This document shows positions 34,971 through 44,984 of a stretch of 64,000 nt of DNA, piece after piece. The number at the start of each line of letters is the position of its first letter. Within the stretch, counting starts at the first letter, position 1. The stretch covers positions 62,001 to 126,000 of the forward strand of contig CBCYME010000018.1 in the NCBI GenBank assembly GCA_965183835.1. Direction: 5' to 3'. This DNA is from OMPR01 sp965183835 (GTDB lineage: Bacteria > Pseudomonadota > Alphaproteobacteria > Rhodobacterales > Rhodobacteraceae). A program made the translations under genes and the position numbers. The notes under the pieces were generated by a model. The model saw only the letters and a list, made by a program, of their open reading frames with translations, did not search any database and was not told where the DNA came from.

Positions 34971-36323
34971 TCAGAGACCTACAACACGGTGTGGCGCATA
35001 GATTTCCGCCACTTTCTTAACCGCATCTTCAGGTGTCATTTCAACGCTTTCGCCGGTGCGGCGGCTGGTCAGTTCAACAACACCGTTTTTCAAGCCGCGC
35101 GGACCAACCGTGATGCGCCATGGCAAACCGATCAGATCCATAGTTGCGAATTTGCCGCCCGCACGCTCTTTGCGATCATCATAGAGCGGCTCAAGTCCGA
35201 TGGCTGTCAGCGCGGCTTCCAACTGTTCGCATGCCGCGTCTGCCGCTTCGTCACCCTGCTTCAGGTTCACGATACCACAATGGAACGGCGTGACCCCTTC
35301 GGGCCAGATGATGCCGTTGTCGTCATGGCTGGCTTCGATGATCGCGCCCAACAGACGGCTGACACCAATGCCGTGCGACCCCATATGAACGGGGACTTTG
35401 CCACCATCAGCGGTTTGAACAGTTGCGCCCAAAGGTTCGGAATACTTGGTGCCGAAGTAAAAGATCTGACCAACTTCGATCCCGCGCGCCACGCGACGGC
35501 GCTCTTCTGGGACCTCATTAAACAAGGCTTCGTCGTGGGTTTCATCCGTGCGGGCATAACGTGATGTGAACTCTTCCAGCACCGACTGACACTGTTCAAC
35601 GCTATCGTAGTCAATTTCACGGTCGCCAAACTTCAGATCAGTCACTTCGCTGTCGTAAAACACCTCGGACTCGCCAGTGTCGGCCAGCACCAGGAATTCG
35701 TGCGTGTCATCGCCGCCAATCGGGCCAGAGTCAGCCCGCATCGGAATGGCTTGCAAACCCATACGCTCGTACGTGCGCAGATAGCTGACCAAGTGGCGGT
35801 TGTAGGCGTGCAACGCGTCCTCTTTGGTCAGGTCAAAGTTATATCCGTCTTTCATATAGAACTCACGGCCCCGCATCACGCCAAAGCGCGGGCGGATCTC
35901 GTCGCGGAATTTCCACTGGATCTGATACATGGTCAGAGGCAGGTCTTTGTAGCTGCTGACATGACCGCGGAAAATATCCGTGATCAACTCTTCGGCTGTG
36001 GGCGTAAACAGCATGTCGCGACCATGACGGTCTTTGACGCGCAACATCTCTTCGCCATAGTCGTCATAGCGACCGCTCTCGCGCCACAGGTCAGCCGACT
36101 GCATGGTGGGCATCTGCATTGGGATGTGACCCGCGCGGATTTGTTCCTCGTGAACGATGTTCTCGATCTTACGCAGGACTTTGAAGCCCATGGGCAACCA
36201 TGAATAGATCCCAGCAGCGGACTGCTTGATCATACCCGCCCGCAACATCAGGCGGTGGCTGACAATCTGTGCCTCACTTGGGGTTTCCTTGAGCACAGGC
36301 AGAAAATAACGGGACAGGCGCAT
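34971..36323 (-). CDS. proS: Prolyl-tRNA synthetase, short bacterial form
   Basis: 450 residues, the compact alphaproteobacterial form without the large editing (INS) domain of E. coli ProRS. Class II motif 1 is GIYSWLPMGFKVLRKIE, motif 2 includes FRDEIRPRFGVMRGREFYMKDGYNF, and motif 3 is GSHGIGVSRLLGAIIE. It charges tRNA-Pro. Absence of the editing domain means Ala-tRNA-Pro must be cleared by a separate protein. Confidence 0.93.
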   Translation of the reverse strand: MRLSRYFLPVLKETPSEAQIVSHRLMLRAGMIKQSAAGIYSWLPMGFKVLRKIENIVHEEQIRAGHIPMQMPTMQSADLWRESGRYDDYGEEMLRVKDRHGRDMLFTPTAEELITDIFRGHVSSYKDLPLTMYQIQWKFRDEIRPRFGVMRGREFYMKDGYNFDLTKEDALHAYNRHLVSYLRTYERMGLQAIPMRADSGPIGGDDTHEFLVLADTGESEVFYDSEVTDLKFGDREIDYDSVEQCQSVLEEFTSRYARTDETHDEALFNEVPEERRRVARGIEVGQIFYFGTKYSEPLGATVQTADGGKVPVHMGSHGIGVSRLLGAIIEASHDDNGIIWPEGVTPFHCGIVNLKQGDEAADAACEQLEAALTAIGLEPLYDDRKERAGGKFATMDLIGLPWRITVGPRGLKNGVVELTSRRTGESVEMTPEDAVKKVAEIYAPHRVVGL

Positions 36324-36486
36324 GGGCGGTCTCTTTCGTCATAAAGCGTTTTGGGCGGTCTATGCCATCCAGGGGCATCAGGCAATCTGCCATTCAGCCT
36401 TTCGCGACTCAACCCTGTCGGAATTTGGATTGACCAGCCCCAACTGACGCGAAACTGTGGAAAACAGGCCGCAAAGGACACGACAC

Positions 36487-37461
36487 ATGCAAACAATCCC
36501 AACAATCGACATCTCGCCCCTGAGCGCGTCAAACCACACCGATCGCGCCGATGTGGTTCAGCAAATCCTAGCGGCCTGCACGGATATCGGTTTTTTGTCG
36601 ATCACGGGCACCGGCATCCCCCCCGAACAAGTGGACAACGTGCGAGCCTGTGTGCGCGCGATTTTTGCCATTCCCGAACCCCGCAAGTGGGACCAGGCTA
36701 TCACCCGTGACAATTACCGGGGATACATCCCGTTTGGGTTATTTACCCCCAATGACGGATCCGGCACCGCCGATAAATACGAAGGCTACAAGCTACACCA
36801 CGAGGTCGCCTCGGATGACCCGGTGATCCATGATTGTGCCCTATATGGTCCAAACCGCTGGCCGATTGAACATCCCGAAGCGCGGGACATAATGCTTGGT
36901 TACTGGGCGCAACTCGATCAGGTAGCGCATGACCTGTTGGGTGCACTGGCCCAAGGGCTCGACCTGCCGCCTGCTGCGCTGCAAGCCCCGTTTGACACGC
37001 CTCTGACAAACATGACCTTGTTGCATTACCCGCCCCAAGGCGCTGACGAAGCCGGATTTGGCATTCACCCGCACAAAGACACCGACGCCCTGACAATCAT
37101 AGCCCCTGATCCGGTTGGCGGGTTAGAAGTGCAAACCCGCAACGAAGGCTGGATCACGCAGGATTGCCCTCCCGGCGGGTTTGTCGTCAATATCGGGGAT
37201 ATGCTTGAGCTCTGGTCTGGGGGGCGCTTGGTATCGACCCCGCACCGCGTGGTGAACACATCAGGCAAGGAACGATACTCCTTTCCCTATTTTGCAGTTC
37301 CCCGCCACGACACGGTGGTGGCCCCGCTGTTACCCCCACAACCGGGGTTTGCCCGCCCCTCAGTTCACTGTGGCCATTGGTCTGCAGAGGTCTGGCGCAC
37401 CAACTGGCCAGACCAAGACGCAACAGACGATACTCCGGAACTGGGGACCTTGCAGAGCTAA
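36487..37461 (+). CDS. Isopenicillin-N-synthase-like 2-oxoglutarate/Fe(II) oxygenase
   Basis: 324 residues from ATG 36487 (AAAGGA upstream). DIOX_N region at the start (IPTIDISPLS) and a jelly-roll core with the iron ligands: HPHKDTDAL (His and Asp) and PHRVVN (His), then RYSFPYF, the 2OG-binding RxS. Members oxidise diverse small molecules. It is divergent from proS and has no obvious pathway partner here. Confidence 0.87.
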   Translation: MQTIPTIDISPLSASNHTDRADVVQQILAACTDIGFLSITGTGIPPEQVDNVRACVRAIFAIPEPRKWDQAITRDNYRGYIPFGLFTPNDGSGTADKYEGYKLHHEVASDDPVIHDCALYGPNRWPIEHPEARDIMLGYWAQLDQVAHDLLGALAQGLDLPPAALQAPFDTPLTNMTLLHYPPQGADEAGFGIHPHKDTDALTIIAPDPVGGLEVQTRNEGWITQDCPPGGFVVNIGDMLELWSGGRLVSTPHRVVNTSGKERYSFPYFAVPRHDTVVAPLLPPQPGFARPSVHCGHWSAEVWRTNWPDQDATDDTPELGTLQS

Positions 37462-37553
37462 ACCCAGAGGGTGAAAAGTGAAAACTTCATGACAAATGCC
37501 TAATTTTCGGGCTTAATTGTATATGAAAGTCACATATAAGTCCCTGGAGCGAG

Positions 37554-38606
37554 ATGGAGCACATTGCCTTTACCTATGAAATGGCCGTGGTCACAGGGTT
37601 GCTGTGTTTTACGGTCTTCTTGTTTGTTTCCGAACTGATCCGTATCGATCTCAGCGCCATGCTGGTTCTCGTTCTCATCGGATTGCTCAGTTACCTATCT
37701 GGGTTGGGCGCGCTGGCTGACGTCAATCACCTGTTCGATGGCTTCGCCTCAAATGCCGTGATCTCGATCATTGCGGTTATGATTGTTGGGGCCGGGTTGG
37801 ATAAAACCGGGCTGATGAACAAGGTCGCGGCGATCATCCTGAAATATGGCGGAACAACCGAAAGCCGGATCGTGCCGATCATTTCAGGCACGGTCGGAAT
37901 AATCTCCAGCTTTATGCAGAATGTCGGGGCTGCAGCTCTGTTCCTGCCGGTTGTCAGCCGAATTTCATCCCGGTCGGGCATTGCACTGTCCCGCCTGCTG
38001 ATGCCCATGGGGTTCTGCGCCATTCTGGGGGGCACGCTGACAATGGTGGGGTCGTCGCCTCTCATCCTGCTGAACGACCTGCTGGCAACTGCGAACGAAG
38101 GCCTGCCTGCGGATCAACAGATGGCTCCGTTTGCGTTGTTTTCCGTCGCCCCGATTGGTGCGGTTCTGATCCTGACAGGGGTTTTGTATTTTCTTGTGCT
38201 GGGCCGTTGGGTCCTGCCCGCCGCCGAACCTCGCACCGAAGGAACCACAGCCCAAAGTACGCGATCCTACCTAAAGCGCGTGTATGGCCTTAAGGCCGAA
38301 GTTTTTGAAGTTGATGTCCCCGAGGACAGCCCCCTGGTCGGCAAAATCCTTGCGGACATTAACCTTGAGAACAACCTATATATCATCTCAACGTTTTACC
38401 GCGGCAAAGTGTCGATGGTGCAAATCTTGACCGCTGAAATCGCCGCACCGTGTCGGTTGGCTATCATCGGTAAAAGCAAGGTTGTTTCCCGGTTTGCCCA
38501 AGAATACGGACTGACCATTCGCGCCGAACTAGATGTCTTTGCCGAGGAATTCGCCCCTACCAATGCGGGTATCGCCGAGCTGGTTATCCCCCAGAAAGCC
38601 AATTGA
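37554..38606 (+). pseudogene. SLC13-family permease, N-terminal half (frame broken)
   Basis: 350 residues: six or so helices of a Na-sulfate/citrate-type carrier (GAGLDKTGLMNKVA, MQNVGAAALFLPV, GTLTMVGSSPLI), then a TrkA-C domain. The frame ends at TGA 38604 just as a second TrkA-C domain begins. The following frame continues the protein at once (QKA-LIGKCPREL). One extra base at about 38603 would restore a single ORF of roughly 627 residues. Either the gene is damaged, the sequence has an error, or the halves are made separately. Confidence 0.75.
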
Positions 38607-39436
38607 TCGGCAAGTGCCCACGCGAGCTGGTTCTCAGAAAAACATATGGGCTGAGCCTGCTGGCCATTCACCGCGGCGAAGACACGCTGAGCCATGTTGA
38701 GACCGAGGACCACACACCAACAGCCATTGGTCTGGTCAATTTTCAACCCGGAGACATGTTGGTTTCTCACACAAAATGGGACAACCTGACCCGGCTCAAA
38801 CGCGACCCAGATTTTGTTGTCGTGACCTCTGATTTCCCGCAAGAGGAATTGCGCCCGCAAAAAGTGGGTTGGGCCCTGCTTTTCTTTGCGATCTCTCTAA
38901 GCCTTATTTTGTTTTCAGATATCCGCCTGTCTTTGTGTCTGATGGTCGGCGCGGTCGGTATGTTACTGACCCGCGTTCTAAGGGTCGACGAAGCCTATCG
39001 CGCCGTTGGCTGGAATACGGTATTTCTGTTGGCCAGCCTCATCCCGCTTGGTCAGGCTGTACAGAATACCGGCACTGCGGCTTGGATCGCACAACAGATA
39101 TTGGTGGTTCTTGATGGTTGGCCAATCTGGTCCTTGCAGGCGGGCATCGCCCTACTGGCAACGGTCTTTTCGCTGGTTATGTCAAACGTTGGGGCAACTG
39201 TTCTTTTGGTGCCTCTGGCGGTTTCAATCGCCAGCGCGGCCGGGGCCAACCCGGCTGTTTTTGCGCTGACCGTAGCCATTTCGACTTCAAACAGCTTTAT
39301 CATCCCAACCCATCAAGTGAACGCTCTGATCATGGGACCGGCTGGGTACAAGGTCATGGATTTTGTACGCTCCGGCGGAATTATGACCATTTTGTTCCTC
39401 ATCGTCTCTCTCGCGATGCTTAACGTGGTGTTCTGA
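38603..39436 (+). pseudogene. SLC13-family permease, C-terminal half (frame broken)
   Basis: 277 codons: the second TrkA-C domain (KTYGLSLLAIHRGED), then about six helices ending in the usual family tail (SNVGATVLLVPLAVS, STSNSFIIPTHQVNALIMG). It opens at a TTG overlapping the upstream TGA in the arrangement TTGA, so restarting is formally possible, but there is no separate ribosome-binding site. The second half alone lacks the first transport repeat. Confidence 0.75.
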
Positions 39437-39506
39437 AACAGCGACACTTGCATGCAACCGACCCTTGAGCGATGAAGGGGCAAACGTCCTCGCATGTGGA
39501 GCACCC

Positions 39507-40574
39507 ATGGCCCTCTCGGCAAAAGATCAGGTTAGATACTGGGGCGTTGTCGCCGCTGTGTTTGTTCTCGTCCTTTGGTTTTTGGGGGACGTCTTGTTGC
39601 CCTTTGTCATTGGCGGGGCGATTGCTTATTTCATAGATCCGGTCGCGGATAGGCTTGAGCGATGGGGCCTGTCCCGTATGGCTGCAACAGCGGTCATTAC
39701 GGTGGTCTCGGTGTTGATCTTTGTCATCCTGATATTGATGGTCGTCCCGGCCTTGATCACACAGTTGATCGACCTGATTGATGTGTTGCCGCAACTGTTC
39801 CGTGACCTGCGCACCTTTGTCGATCAGAAATTCCCATCACTGCTAGACCGCGAATCAAACACCCATCAGATTTTGGTCACGTTGGGGGAAACGCTAAAAT
39901 CCAAAACAGGTGAGTTGCTGCAAACCTTGGTGGGGTCCGTTGGGTCTGCCATCAACATTGTGGTGTTGCTGGTCATCGTCCCGGTTGTGGCTGTTTATCT
40001 GCTGCTGGACTGGGACAATATGATCGAGCGGATCGATTTCCTTGTGCCACGCGACCACTCGCCCGTCATTCGTCAATTGGCGACCGATGTAGATGCTGTG
40101 CTGGCCTCGTTTGTGCGTGGTATGGGCACCGTTTGCCTGATCTTGGGCACCTATTATGCCGTGGCGCTGATGCTGGTCGGGCTGCAATTTGGCCTGATCG
40201 TTGGGTTTATCGCTGGTTTGGTCACGTTTATCCCCTATCTCGGCGCGCTGATCGGCGGTGCCTTGGCAATTGGTCTAGCCCTGTTTCAGTTCTGGGGCGA
40301 CTGGACATCCATCGGGATTGTCGGCGCGATCTTTGCCTTTGGGCAGGTGATCGAAGGGAATTATCTCACCCCGAAACTGGTTGGCAGTTCCGTCGGTTTG
40401 CATCCCGTCTGGTTGTTATTGGCTCTGTCTGTCTTTGGTGCATTGTTTGGCTTTGTTGGCATGCTGATCGCGGTCCCCGTTGCGGCAGCGTTGGGCGTAT
40501 TGGCACGGTTCGGAACCGGGCAATACCTGAGCAGTCGGTTGTACCAAGGAATCACGGGACAGGACGCCGAATAA
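39507..40574 (+). CDS. AI-2E/PerM-family membrane protein
   Basis: 355 residues from ATG 39507, with GGAG 7 nt upstream. Seven or eight helices; GGAIAYFIDPVADRLERWG near the start and GALIGGALAIGLALFQF plus EGNYLTPKLVGSSVGLHPVW near the end are family signatures. Family members export small molecules (AI-2) or ions; the role is unknown here. hdaA starts directly after its stop. Confidence 0.88.
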   Translation: MALSAKDQVRYWGVVAAVFVLVLWFLGDVLLPFVIGGAIAYFIDPVADRLERWGLSRMAATAVITVVSVLIFVILILMVVPALITQLIDLIDVLPQLFRDLRTFVDQKFPSLLDRESNTHQILVTLGETLKSKTGELLQTLVGSVGSAINIVVLLVIVPVVAVYLLLDWDNMIERIDFLVPRDHSPVIRQLATDVDAVLASFVRGMGTVCLILGTYYAVALMLVGLQFGLIVGFIAGLVTFIPYLGALIGGALAIGLALFQFWGDWTSIGIVGAIFAFGQVIEGNYLTPKLVGSSVGLHPVWLLLALSVFGALFGFVGMLIAVPVAAALGVLARFGTGQYLSSRLYQGITGQDAE

Positions 40575-41246
40575 ATGGCCGAACAGCTTAGTTTTGATTT
40601 GCCGGCCAAAACCGCATTGGGCCGCGAGGACTTCTTTGTGTCCCCGTCCAATGCGTTGGCGGTTGCGATGATCTCGGCCTCTTCTTGGCCTGGGAACAAA
40701 TTGGTTCTGACCGGTCCCGCTGGGGCTGGTAAAACGCATCTGGCGCATGTGTGGGCTGGCGAAACGGGCGGGCGCATTCTGAATGCCGCTGATCTGCGAT
40801 ACGAAGACGTACCAGAGCTGGCACAAGGGCCCATCGCCATTGAAGACGTGCCGTTTGTGGCCGCGGATCTGGAAATCCAGAAATCGTTGTTTCACCTGCA
40901 CAACCTGACCCTCGCCGAGGGGCACACGCTGTTGATGACCGGACGCCTCGCCCCCCGGTTCTGGGAACTTCCGTTGCCGGATCTACAAAGTCGTATCCAG
41001 GGCGCGCATCATGTGGCACTTGATCCACCGGATGATGCCCTGCTCTGTGCGGTGCTGGCCAAGCTGTTTGTAGACCGCCAGCTGTTTCCCAAACCCGATG
41101 TTATCTCGTACCTTGTGAAACACATGGACCGGCGGTTTGAAACCGCTGCACAGGTCGTGGACCGCCTAGACCGGATCGCGCTGACTGAAAGTCGCCCGAT
41201 AACACGGGCACTGGCCATCAGAGTATTGAACGAAGATGTCGCATGA
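40575..41246 (+). CDS. hdaA: DnaA-related regulatory protein HdaA
   Basis: 223 residues. The N-terminal EQLSFDLP is a beta-clamp-binding motif, followed by an AAA+ module (Walker A TGPAGAGKT; Walker B replaced by IAIEDVP) and the box VII region LPDLQSRIQGAHH. It lacks the DnaA DNA-binding domain. Hda proteins bind the clamp and trigger hydrolysis of DnaA-bound ATP after initiation. Pairing with a PerM-like gene just upstream is common in Rhodobacteraceae. Confidence 0.9.
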   Translation: MAEQLSFDLPAKTALGREDFFVSPSNALAVAMISASSWPGNKLVLTGPAGAGKTHLAHVWAGETGGRILNAADLRYEDVPELAQGPIAIEDVPFVAADLEIQKSLFHLHNLTLAEGHTLLMTGRLAPRFWELPLPDLQSRIQGAHHVALDPPDDALLCAVLAKLFVDRQLFPKPDVISYLVKHMDRRFETAAQVVDRLDRIALTESRPITRALAIRVLNEDVA

Positions 41247-41312
41247 GACGACAGCGCGATTGACCCAAGCGGACCAATTGCGCATCTTAACTCCAAAAAT
41301 TCCGGGGATGAT

Positions 41313-42857
41313 ATGGACCATTCACCTGCGATAACTGCCCCTGACTGGGGTCCGTTTGGACGGCCTTTGTTCGATGATCCCAGTGCCCGGGCTTTGTCCC
41401 GCGTCGGAGTGGTCGATGTCGGATCGAACTCTGTCCGTATGGTTGTGTTCGACGGCGCGGCCCGCTCACCTGCTTATTTCTACAACGAGAAAGTCATGTG
41501 CGCGCTCGGGGCTGGATTGTCCGAAACGAGCCGCCTGAACCCAAAAGGTCGGGAACGCGCACTTGCCGCCTTGAATCGGTTCCAACATCTGGCACAGGGT
41601 TTGGACATGCCCCCCCTGCACGTGGTCGCGACAGCTGCGGTTCGCGATGCTGAGGATGGCCCTGATTTCTGCGCCGAGGTATTGAAAGAAACCGGCCTGC
41701 ACATTCAGGTCATCGACGGCAAGGAAGAGGCGCGCCTATCCGCCCAAGGCGTATTGCTGGGCTGGCCGGGCGCCTATGGGTTGATCTGTGACATCGGCGG
41801 CTCGTCCATGGAATTGGCTGAAATCCACGACGGTACGGTGGGAAAGCGGGTGACCTCGTCACTTGGCCCGCTCAAATTGCGGGACATCAAAGGCGGACGA
41901 CGCGGTCTCAAGAACCACATCAAAGAGGTGATGGAGGGGCTCTATCAACAGATGGGGCCACAACCCGATCGCCTGTTCCTTGTTGGGGGCAGCTGGCGCG
42001 CGATTGCCCGTATCGACATGGTGCGGCGCGGCTACCCGTTGAAGGTTCTGCATGAATATCGCATGACCGTGACGGATGTGCGCGAAACAATCAAATTCAT
42101 CGAACAAAGTGATCTGGACAAACTGCGCAGCCGGGCCGGTGTTTCGTCGTCTCGGATGGCGTTGGTGCCCTATGCGATGGATGTTTTAACGCGCCTTGTA
42201 CGCACCTTCAAACCCAAGGATATCGCGATTTCCAGCTACGGAATTCGCGAGGGTCTACTATATGAACAAATGCCGCAAAAGCTGCGGGATCGCGACCCTT
42301 TGATCGAATCCTGCTATTGGGCCGAAAACAAAGACGCCCGCCTGCCCGGCTTTGGTAAGCAACTGTTTGATTTTGTGATGCCCTTGTACAAATCCGCCCC
42401 AAAGGCACAGGTGCGCCTGACAAAAGCCGCCTGTCTGCTGCATGACGTCAGCTGGCGCGCACATCCTGATTATCGGGCCGAGGTCTGTTTCGACAACGCA
42501 ACCCGTGCCAATCTGGGCGGGTTGAAACACTCTGAACGTGTTTTTCTGGGACTCGCTTTGCAACACCGATACCGCAATAAACGCGCCGGGAACCGATTTG
42601 AACCCCTGTATGAACTGCTCACCGACAAAGAGCAGAAACAGGCCGAAGTTTTGGGTAAAGCCATGCGTTTGGGGGCGATGCTATGGATGCAGAAAGACAC
42701 CAAAATGGGCAAACTGCAGTGGTATCCAAAAAAGCGCCGGCTTGAGATGGTCCTGCCCAAAAGCACCGTGCCACTGTACAGCGAAGTGGCTCAGGCGCGG
42801 TTTGACTCTTTGGCCAATGCACTAGACGCCGAGCACGAGGTCATTATCAAAGGCTAG
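41313..42857 (+). CDS. ppx: Ppx/GppA phosphatase (exopolyphosphatase)
   Basis: 514 residues. The actin-like ATPase domain shows VVDVGSNSVRMVVFD and DIGGSSMELAEI; the C-terminal half is an HD-like helical domain (KAACLLHDVSW). It hydrolyses polyphosphate or pppGpp. Its stop shares the palindrome CTAG (42854-42857) with the stop of the convergent gene. Confidence 0.88.
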   Translation: MDHSPAITAPDWGPFGRPLFDDPSARALSRVGVVDVGSNSVRMVVFDGAARSPAYFYNEKVMCALGAGLSETSRLNPKGRERALAALNRFQHLAQGLDMPPLHVVATAAVRDAEDGPDFCAEVLKETGLHIQVIDGKEEARLSAQGVLLGWPGAYGLICDIGGSSMELAEIHDGTVGKRVTSSLGPLKLRDIKGGRRGLKNHIKEVMEGLYQQMGPQPDRLFLVGGSWRAIARIDMVRRGYPLKVLHEYRMTVTDVRETIKFIEQSDLDKLRSRAGVSSSRMALVPYAMDVLTRLVRTFKPKDIAISSYGIREGLLYEQMPQKLRDRDPLIESCYWAENKDARLPGFGKQLFDFVMPLYKSAPKAQVRLTKAACLLHDVSWRAHPDYRAEVCFDNATRANLGGLKHSERVFLGLALQHRYRNKRAGNRFEPLYELLTDKEQKQAEVLGKAMRLGAMLWMQKDTKMGKLQWYPKKRRLEMVLPKSTVPLYSEVAQARFDSLANALDAEHEVIIKG

Positions 42858-43240
42858 ATATCTGTGGCCCCTTGAGGGGGATCATCTGCAGGGGCTGGGT
42901 CGGCAGGCACCTCCCCCTCGGGTGTGATCTTTTTGCGGATAATGATATCGCCGTTTTCCAACATTTCAGGCGCGTGATAGGCACTCCAATCCTGAACCTG
43001 GCTTGCCATATCCGCCAATGCCGGTCCCATTTCTTCAAAAAAACTGCGCATGGAGGGGCCATATTCTTCTGCCAACCCGCGCAAGCTATCCAGCGTTGGC
43101 TCCATTTCTTCGCGCAGCCCCTTAAAGAACAGCTCAGCCCCCTGCTCCATCAAAGATTTATCCGTGTCACCTGTATCTTGGGCGGTGACCGGGGCGGCGG
43201 CGAGCGTGACCACGAGGGCCAGAGAAGCAATCTGTTTCAT
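42854..43240 (-). CDS. Secreted acidic protein of unknown function
   Basis: 128 residues from ATG 43240. Signal peptide (SLALVVTLAAAPVTA), then a helical acidic region with a DSLRGLAEEYGPSM helix and a Pro/Ala-rich tail. A family found in Rhodobacteraceae, function unknown. It has often been mislabelled as an AAA+ protein. Confidence 0.65.
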   Translation of the reverse strand: MKQIASLALVVTLAAAPVTAQDTGDTDKSLMEQGAELFFKGLREEMEPTLDSLRGLAEEYGPSMRSFFEEMGPALADMASQVQDWSAYHAPEMLENGDIIIRKKITPEGEVPADPAPADDPPQGATDI

Positions 43241-43277
43241 ATCTCTCATATATGGGTCTCAGTTCTCGGTTCAAAGG

Positions 43278-44291
43278 TCATATGTCAATTTCCATTGAGA
43301 CAGGGAAATGATCCGACGCCGTGAGCAATGCATCACGCAATTTAGGAACTTTCCAGCATTCGGCATCGTCAAAAGGATGCCAGATCCGCCAGACGGGGCG
43401 GCGCGCCTGCAACCCCGGCGTCACCATAATGTAATCCAACAAGGCCTGCAGATACCGCCCTTCCCCCCGTATTTTAAATCGGGCAGTGGTGGGCACGGCG
43501 CGGGCGCGTTTTTGAATGGCTTTATCCGCATGCGGGTCATACAGCCCGGCATCCAGCAGGATTTCGACCGATGAGCGCCCAAAAAGATGTTCGAACTCAT
43601 CCAAGCCCGGACCATCGTTCAGATCGCCCAGCAAAATCACCTCTTCTCCGGCGGCTTGGTGGTCCTGCACACGTGCGCTCAACCAGATCGCCTGTGCCAA
43701 CTGCTTGCGCCGGTTGGCAATTGAAATGCGAATGACCTCGTCCCGATTTTTTGCCCCGTGCGGGGCTTTGGATTTCAAATGTGCCCCGATCAGACGAAAT
43801 CGTGTTCCATTGGCGCTCTGAACAGCTAGTTCCAATGGGGGCTTGGAAAAACGTATCAAATCTTCGGTTGCGTCAATATCCAGATCTATCCGAAACACGC
43901 CATCAAACCGTGGCGGTGTCGTGCTGCCGCGCTTGCCCGTCTCTTCGCCCTTTGGATCATGGGCTGCGGTCAAAACATCCGGATCATATAGCAGTGCGAT
44001 TTCTTGATCCGTATCATTGGCAAACCCCATCAAGGCACGGCGGGTGCGCAAATTGAAGGTGGCCGCAAACCGTTCCAAGGCGTGGATCGTGTTTTGTTTG
44101 CGCCCGGTGTTAGGGGCCTCAACAATCAAAATTGCATCTGCATCGAGCGCGGTCAGAACCGTGGCGATCGCTTCGATCTGGTCAGCCTTGATCACATCAT
44201 AACGCCCGGACCAGCTGCTATCACTGATCAGCTGGTCGTCGTTGTCAAAAAGATTGGCAAACCATTCCACATTGTAGGTCGCCAAACGCAT
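43278..44291 (-). CDS. Endonuclease/exonuclease/phosphatase-fold hydrolase
   Basis: 337 residues. EEP motifs: TYNVEWF (start), IVEAPNTGRK (Glu), GAHLKSK, LLGDLNDGPG and SDHFPVSMEI (end His). Metal-dependent phosphodiesterase or nuclease; substrate unknown. It follows the DjlA-like gene by 3 nt. Confidence 0.87.
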   Translation of the reverse strand: MRLATYNVEWFANLFDNDDQLISDSSWSGRYDVIKADQIEAIATVLTALDADAILIVEAPNTGRKQNTIHALERFAATFNLRTRRALMGFANDTDQEIALLYDPDVLTAAHDPKGEETGKRGSTTPPRFDGVFRIDLDIDATEDLIRFSKPPLELAVQSANGTRFRLIGAHLKSKAPHGAKNRDEVIRISIANRRKQLAQAIWLSARVQDHQAAGEEVILLGDLNDGPGLDEFEHLFGRSSVEILLDAGLYDPHADKAIQKRARAVPTTARFKIRGEGRYLQALLDYIMVTPGLQARRPVWRIWHPFDDAECWKVPKLRDALLTASDHFPVSMEIDI

Positions 44292-44294
44292 TGA

Positions 44295-44975
44295 TCAGAT
44301 CCGTGCGCCGTTGATCTCATCCCAGGCCCGGTTGATGTCGATCATGCGCTTTTCAGCCAGCCTGATCGCCTCTTCGGGAACCCCACGCGCGATCATTGCA
44401 TCCGGGTGGGTTTCGCGGACCAGTTGCCGCCAGATCTTACGGATTTCTGGCATGGGCAGATCCGCCGGCACGCCTAGAACCGTATACGGGTCTTTGGGTG
44501 CGTCCGGAACAAAACGAGCCCTAAGGGCCATGAATTGCTGTTCATTCTGTCCAAAGATCCGGCTGACTTCGGACAGAAATTCATTTTCGCCGGGGTGATA
44601 GAACCCATCGGCCATCGCAATATGAAACAGCCCCTCCATCAGATCGCACAGGGTTGTCGGATCATCTGCAAACATCTGATGAATGCTGCGTGCATAGTCT
44701 TCGTAGCCCGCCACATCTGTTCTGGCCATATCAAAGACCCGTGCCGCGCCCGCCTCGTCATCACGGGCGATCTGAAACACCTCGCGAAAGGCGGTGACCT
44801 CATCCCGGGTCACCTGCCCATCCGCCTTGGCCATTTTCGCCCCCAACGCGATCACCGCGATGGCAAAAGCCACAGATTTTTCTGGCGGGGTGCGCAGGCG
44901 ATCAAAGACCTGCGTCAGGCTTTCGCCTTGGGAGAGCGCGCTGAGTGCGTCGGTTATACGGGTCCAGAGTGACAT
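44295..44975 (-). CDS. DjlA-like co-chaperone (TerB domain plus C-terminal J domain)
   Basis: 226 residues. N-terminal TerB-like helical domain (AIAVIALGAKMAKADGQVTRDE), then a C-terminal J domain (DPYTVLGVPADLPMPEIRKIW with HPD in ETHPDAM). No transmembrane start, unlike E. coli DjlA. It likely recruits DnaK. Confidence 0.87.
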   Translation of the reverse strand: MSLWTRITDALSALSQGESLTQVFDRLRTPPEKSVAFAIAVIALGAKMAKADGQVTRDEVTAFREVFQIARDDEAGAARVFDMARTDVAGYEDYARSIHQMFADDPTTLCDLMEGLFHIAMADGFYHPGENEFLSEVSRIFGQNEQQFMALRARFVPDAPKDPYTVLGVPADLPMPEIRKIWRQLVRETHPDAMIARGVPEEAIRLAEKRMIDINRAWDEINGARI

Positions 44976-44984
44976 AAAACTATC

